This document shows, one piece after another, positions 61,039-64,000 of a stretch of DNA of 64,000 nucleotides (position 1 is its first letter; each line of letters starts with the position of its first letter). The stretch spans positions 186,001 to 250,000 of the forward strand of contig CAWJYU010000005.1 in NCBI GenBank assembly GCA_963847235.1. Direction: 5' to 3'. The stretch is from JACDAN01 sp963847235 (lineage in GTDB: Bacteria; Actinomycetota; Thermoleophilia; Gaiellales; Gaiellaceae). Made by a program: the position numbers and the translations under genes. The notes under the pieces are model-generated. The model was not told the origin of the DNA. It saw only the letters and a program-made list of their open reading frames with translations, and did not search any database.

Positions 61039-62175
61039 ACCTCGGCGGCCAGGCGCAGGCCGTTGGTCGGAAGGGCAGGAGCGTGGAAGTCGTTGAAGCC
61101 GGCGCGCTCGAGCAGACCGCGCAGCTGGTCGCCGCGCGTCGTCCGCGTGAACGCAACCTCGGATGTGATGACCCGGCGCAGCGTCAGGTCGGCCAGCGAC
61201 TGCTCCATCGTCTGCATTCCGCGCGAGGTGCTCGTCTGCATGACCGAGTAGACCTGCTCGATCTTCGCCTGCCGGATCAGGTTCCGGACGGCGTCGTCGG
61301 GCATCAGGATCTCGAGTGCCGCCGTCCGGCCGTGGCCGTCGGCGGTGGGGACGAGGTTCTGGGTGACGACACCCTGGAGCGTCGCCGCGAGCTGTACACG
61401 CACCTGCTGCTGCTGCGTGGCGGGAAAGGCGTCGATGACGCGGTCGATCGTCTGGGGCGCGCTCTGGGTGTGAAGCGTCGCGAAGACGAGGTGACCCGTC
61501 TCGGCGGCGGTGAGCGCGGTCGAGATCGTCTCGAGGTCGCGCATCTCGCCGACGAGGATCACGTCGGGGTCCTGGCGCAGCGCGGCGCGAAGGCCTTCCG
61601 CGAAGGTCGTCGCGTCCTCGCCGATCTCGCGCTGGTTGACGATGCAGCGCTGGTGGTGGTGGAGGAACTCGATCGGGTCCTCGATCGTGAGGATGTGCTC
61701 CGAGCGCGTGCGGTTGATGCGGTCGATCAGCGACGCGAGCGTCGTCGACTTGCCCGACCCGGTCGGGCCCGTGACGAGCACGAGGCCGCGCGGCATGTCG
61801 CCGAACTCGTAGAGGCGCGTCGGCAGAGCGAGCTCCTCGAGCGTCCGGATCCTCGTCGGGATCATTCGGAAGGCCGCCCCGATGCTCGTGCGCTGGAAGT
61901 ACGTGTTGACGCGGAACCGGGCGACGCCCGGCAGCGAGTACGAGAAGTCGAACTGGCGCTTGGTCTCGAGGATCTTCTGCTGCTCGGTCGAGAGGATCCG
62001 GTAGATCGAGCTGCCGGATGTCGTCGGGCTGGAGCTCGTCGAAGTCCGACAGACGCTGGAGCTTCCCGGTGACACGGATGACGGGCGCCGAGCCCACCGA
62101 AAGGTGGAGGTCGGAGGCGTCGTGCTCCGCGACGGCGGTCAAGAGCTGGTCGATCGAAAGGACAGGTTTACTCAT
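61035..62175 (-). CDS. pilT: Type IV pilus retraction ATPase PilT, one apparent frameshift
   Basis: It opens MSKPVLSIDQLLTAVAEHDA with the usual SDLHL motif. One inserted G near 62030 changes the frame, after which the protein continues SSIYRILSTEQQKILETKRQ. Walker A VTGPTGSGKSTTLASLIDRI, Asp box EDPIEF, LRAALRQDPDVILVGEMRD and the His box TGHLVFATLHT are intact, and the C-terminus carries no AIRNLIRE box but AVRNLIRQAKIEQVY, its near match. Powers pilus retraction and twitching. Confidence 0.88.
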
Positions 62176-62194
62176 GCTTACTCCCCTTTCGGCG

Positions 62195-63544
62195 TCAAGC
62201 GGCTTCGACTTGAGGGGTTCTTGGAAGATTTCTGCCGAGGGCCGATCGGAGCGCCTCGACGCAGGCCGCGTCGAACTGAGCGCCGGCGTGAGCGTCGAGC
62301 TCGGCGAGGGCGTCGTCGATCGAGGACGCCGGGCTGTACGGCCGCTCGGCCGTGATCGCCTCGAACGCGTCGGCGACGAGGATGATGCGCGACTCGAGCG
62401 GGATCTGGTCGCCTCGGAGTCCGTGGGGGTAGCCGCTTCCGTCGACGTGCTCGTGGTGATGGAGCACCCATCGCGCTTCCTCGTCGAGCTCGGCGGCCTC
62501 GACGACGGAATAGCCGACGTGAACGTGTCCGCGCATCGCGGCGGCCTCGTCGGCGTCCAGCGGCCCGGGCTTGCGGAGGATCCTGTCCGCGACGCCGATC
62601 TTCCCGACGTCGTGCAGCAGACCGGCCAGCCGGATCCGCTCGAGCCGATCGGCGTCGAGGCCGAGCTCCTCACCGATCAGCACACACAGCTCCGAGACGG
62701 TCTCGCAGTGGTTCCGCGTTCCCTGGTCCTTGGCGTCGACCGCGCGCGCGAGCGCTGTGGCGAGGAGCCGCTGGTGGTGGCGGTTCGCGCGCTCCTCGGG
62801 CGGCGCGGCCGGCTTCGGCGCGAGACCGTCGGCGTAGATGACGATCCGGCGTCCGGAACGCTTGGCCTCGTAGAGGGCGAGGTCGACGTGGCGAAGGAGC
62901 GTCTCGGAGCCCTCGACGCCAGTGCGACTCGGCGATGCCGCAGGTGAACGTGACGCCGGTGCGATGACTCAGGCGCCTCGCGCTGAAGACGTTGGGCGAA
63001 CGTGAAGGCACCCCACGCGCGCTCGTCGGGGAGCAGCACCATGAGCTCGTCGCCGCCGATCCGGTAGGCGGAGTCGGTCGCGCGCATCGTCGCGCGCAGG
63101 CACTCGCCCAGGGCGCGGAGGCGCGCGTCGCCGGCCTGGTGGCCGAGCGTGTCGTTGATCTGCTTCAGGCCGTCGAGATCGAGCATCACGACGCTGAAGC
63201 ACGAGCCCGAGCGAGCACGGCGGGCGAACTCGCGCTCGAGGTCCTCGTGGAACGCACGATGGTTCCCGAGCCCAGTGAGGCTGTCGGTGAGCGCGGCCTG
63301 CGCGAGGCGTGCGTGCTCCGCCTCACGCGCGCGCTCGACGCGTCGCCGGTAGCCGACCTGGCGACCGACAACGACAAGCGAGGTGAGGAGGCCGAGGCCC
63401 GAGGAGGAACGAGAGTCCGGCCAGCTGCGCGAGCTCGAGGTTGTTGGCCGGCCAGTTGTCCGCGCTGCGGGCGAAGACGGTTTCGGCACCCCAAATGCCG
63501 AGAGCGACAGCGAGGGCGACGAGAAGCACGGCGAGCGCACGCAC
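62195..63544 (-). CDS. GGDEF + HD-GYP cyclic di-GMP turnover protein, several apparent frameshifts
   Basis: A membrane N-terminus (ALAVLLVALAVALGIWGAET and LGLGLLTSLVVVG) leads to a GGDEF domain (DSLTGLGNHRAFHEDLEREF, active site GGDEL) and an HD-GYP domain (LLHDVGKIGVADRIL, HHHEHVDGSGYPHGL, IILVADAFEAIT). Frames break near 63400 and around 62880-62990, but the pieces join in order. HD-GYP usually degrades c-di-GMP; the GGDEL site may be active, so the protein could be bifunctional. Located between pilin and pilT, it is likely to tune pilus activity. Confidence 0.78.
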
Positions 63545-63610
63545 AGCGCCGCGGTTCTGGATCGGAGTGATTCGACGGAAGTGTGAGGAATCTTGGTCAG
63601 TCCTAAAGAG

Positions 63611-63638
63611 AGAGGGGCGCGGTTACCCGCGCCCCTCT
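63611..63638 (-). terminator. Perfect 12-bp hairpin terminator after the pilin gene
   Basis: AGAGGGGCGCGG - TTAC - CCGCGCCCCTCT. It lies 28 bases after the pilin stop on the minus strand and before the GGDEF/HD-GYP gene, so it may attenuate transcription from the abundant pilin into the assembly genes. The T tail is short (CTCTTT). Confidence 0.65.
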
Positions 63639-63666
63639 GTTGAGCGTTCGAGTCGAACGCGCTGGC

Positions 63667-64000
63667 TTACGCGCAGGCGCCGCGTCTCGCGACCGTCGTT
63701 GGCCGGGACCGGCGGTCGACCGAGCCGCTCGTGCCAGGTCTTGCCGCCGACGGTGCTCTGGAGGCAGTACGTGGTGGCCGTCCGCACGCCGCACCGGAGC
63801 TCGACGCAGGTCGTGTCGATCTTGAGGCCGCGAGTCGATCGGCCTGCAGGTCGGCGACGGTCATGCCGGCGTACGTGCCGGTCGGCTGATCGGCGTAGTA
63901 CGCCTCGGCCGACGGAACGGCCGCGCGGACGTTCGACCTGCAGCGGCCGTCTCGTTGGCGCGATCCTTGAAGCCGAGGTACGACGGGACTGCGATCGCGA
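63667..64000 (-). CDS. pilA: Type IV pilin, C-terminal part, with frameshifts (runs off the window)
   Basis: Reading from the window edge: AIAVPSYLGFKDRANETAA is the end of the pilin N-terminal helix. NVRAAVPSAEAYYADQPTGT, YAGMTVADLQA and then, in another frame, YCLQSTVGGKTWHE follow, all typical of actinobacterial PilA. The likely stop is the TAA at 63669-63667 after a terminal Cys-Ala. At least two one-base changes interrupt the frame. The start lies beyond base 64000. Confidence 0.75.
   Translation of the reverse strand, partial: RDRSPVVPRLQGSRQRDGRCRSNVRAAVPSAEAYYADQPTGTYAGMTVADLQADRLAASRSTRPASSSGAACGRPPRTASRAPSAARPGTSGSVDRRSRPTTVARRGACA

Overview
The window is about 64 kb of GC-rich DNA that looks like one continuous piece of an actinobacterial chromosome. 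Several things point to a deep-branching Actinomycetota, most plausibly class Thermoleophilia (inference, no search was run): a zinc-ribbon (type Z) S14, the order of the ribosomal operons, tRNA-Met just upstream of rpmG, rpoB with its own promoter separate from rplJL, and a type IV pilus cluster. GTG and TTG starts are common, and neighbouring genes often overlap by 1 or 4 bases (TGATG, GTGA, ATGA).

Region 1 (1-27.2 kb, nearly all on the minus strand) is the information-processing block. Read in the direction of transcription it runs tRNA-Met, rpmG, secE, nusG, rplK, rplA, [L10 leader], rplJ, rplL; then rpoB, rpoC; then rpsL, rpsG, fusA, tuf, rpsJ, rplC, rplD, rplW, rplB, rpsS, rplV, rpsC, rplP, rpmC, rpsQ, rplN, rplX, rplE, rpsN, rpsH and the start of rplF. 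A diguanylate cyclase lies on the plus strand between rpsL and rpoC. Two junctions in this block (nusG/rplK and rplN/rplX) carry a 112-nt hairpin repeat. At each junction the repeat lies inside a 55-codon ORF that begins at the upstream gene's stop and ends on the downstream gene's start. I consider this the most novel signal in the window. The end of rpoC together with its terminator is tandemly duplicated.

Region 2 (27.2-45.5 kb) is metabolic and transport: a possibly leaderless gene with an NHLP-like segment, a Tet(M)/OtrA-type ribosomal-protection GTPase, a TOPRIM protein, an L,D-transpeptidase, an HhH-GPD DNA glycosylase, a hydantoinase/oxoprolinase pair (hyuA-hyuB), and an ABC exporter operon with one ATPase and six permeases arranged as three tandem pairs. 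These are followed by DUF2277 and FAD-oxidase sequences, a metzincin-type protease, a zinc alcohol dehydrogenase and a small conserved protein.

Region 3 (45.5-54.4 kb) is an accessory stretch rich in secreted and membrane proteins: two exported proteins (one with HExxH), a single-pass coiled-coil protein, an exported thermonuclease with an Excalibur domain, a GT-C glycosyltransferase and several very small genes. Three near-copies of a promoter/leader segment with a sigma-28-like GCCGATA box recur here.

Region 4 (54.4-64 kb) is a type IV pilus cluster on the minus strand, in transcription order: pilin, GGDEF/HD-GYP protein, pilT, pilM, pilN, pilO, a PilP-like protein, a large Fn3-like exported protein, a minor prepilin and pilC. 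It links pilus assembly and twitching with c-di-GMP turnover.

Caveat: at least a dozen genes are broken by single-base shifts, many inside short G, C or T runs, and removing or restoring one base gives a normal family ending. I read most of them as consensus-sequence indels rather than biology. Apparent fusions such as S14-S8 should be treated with suspicion.
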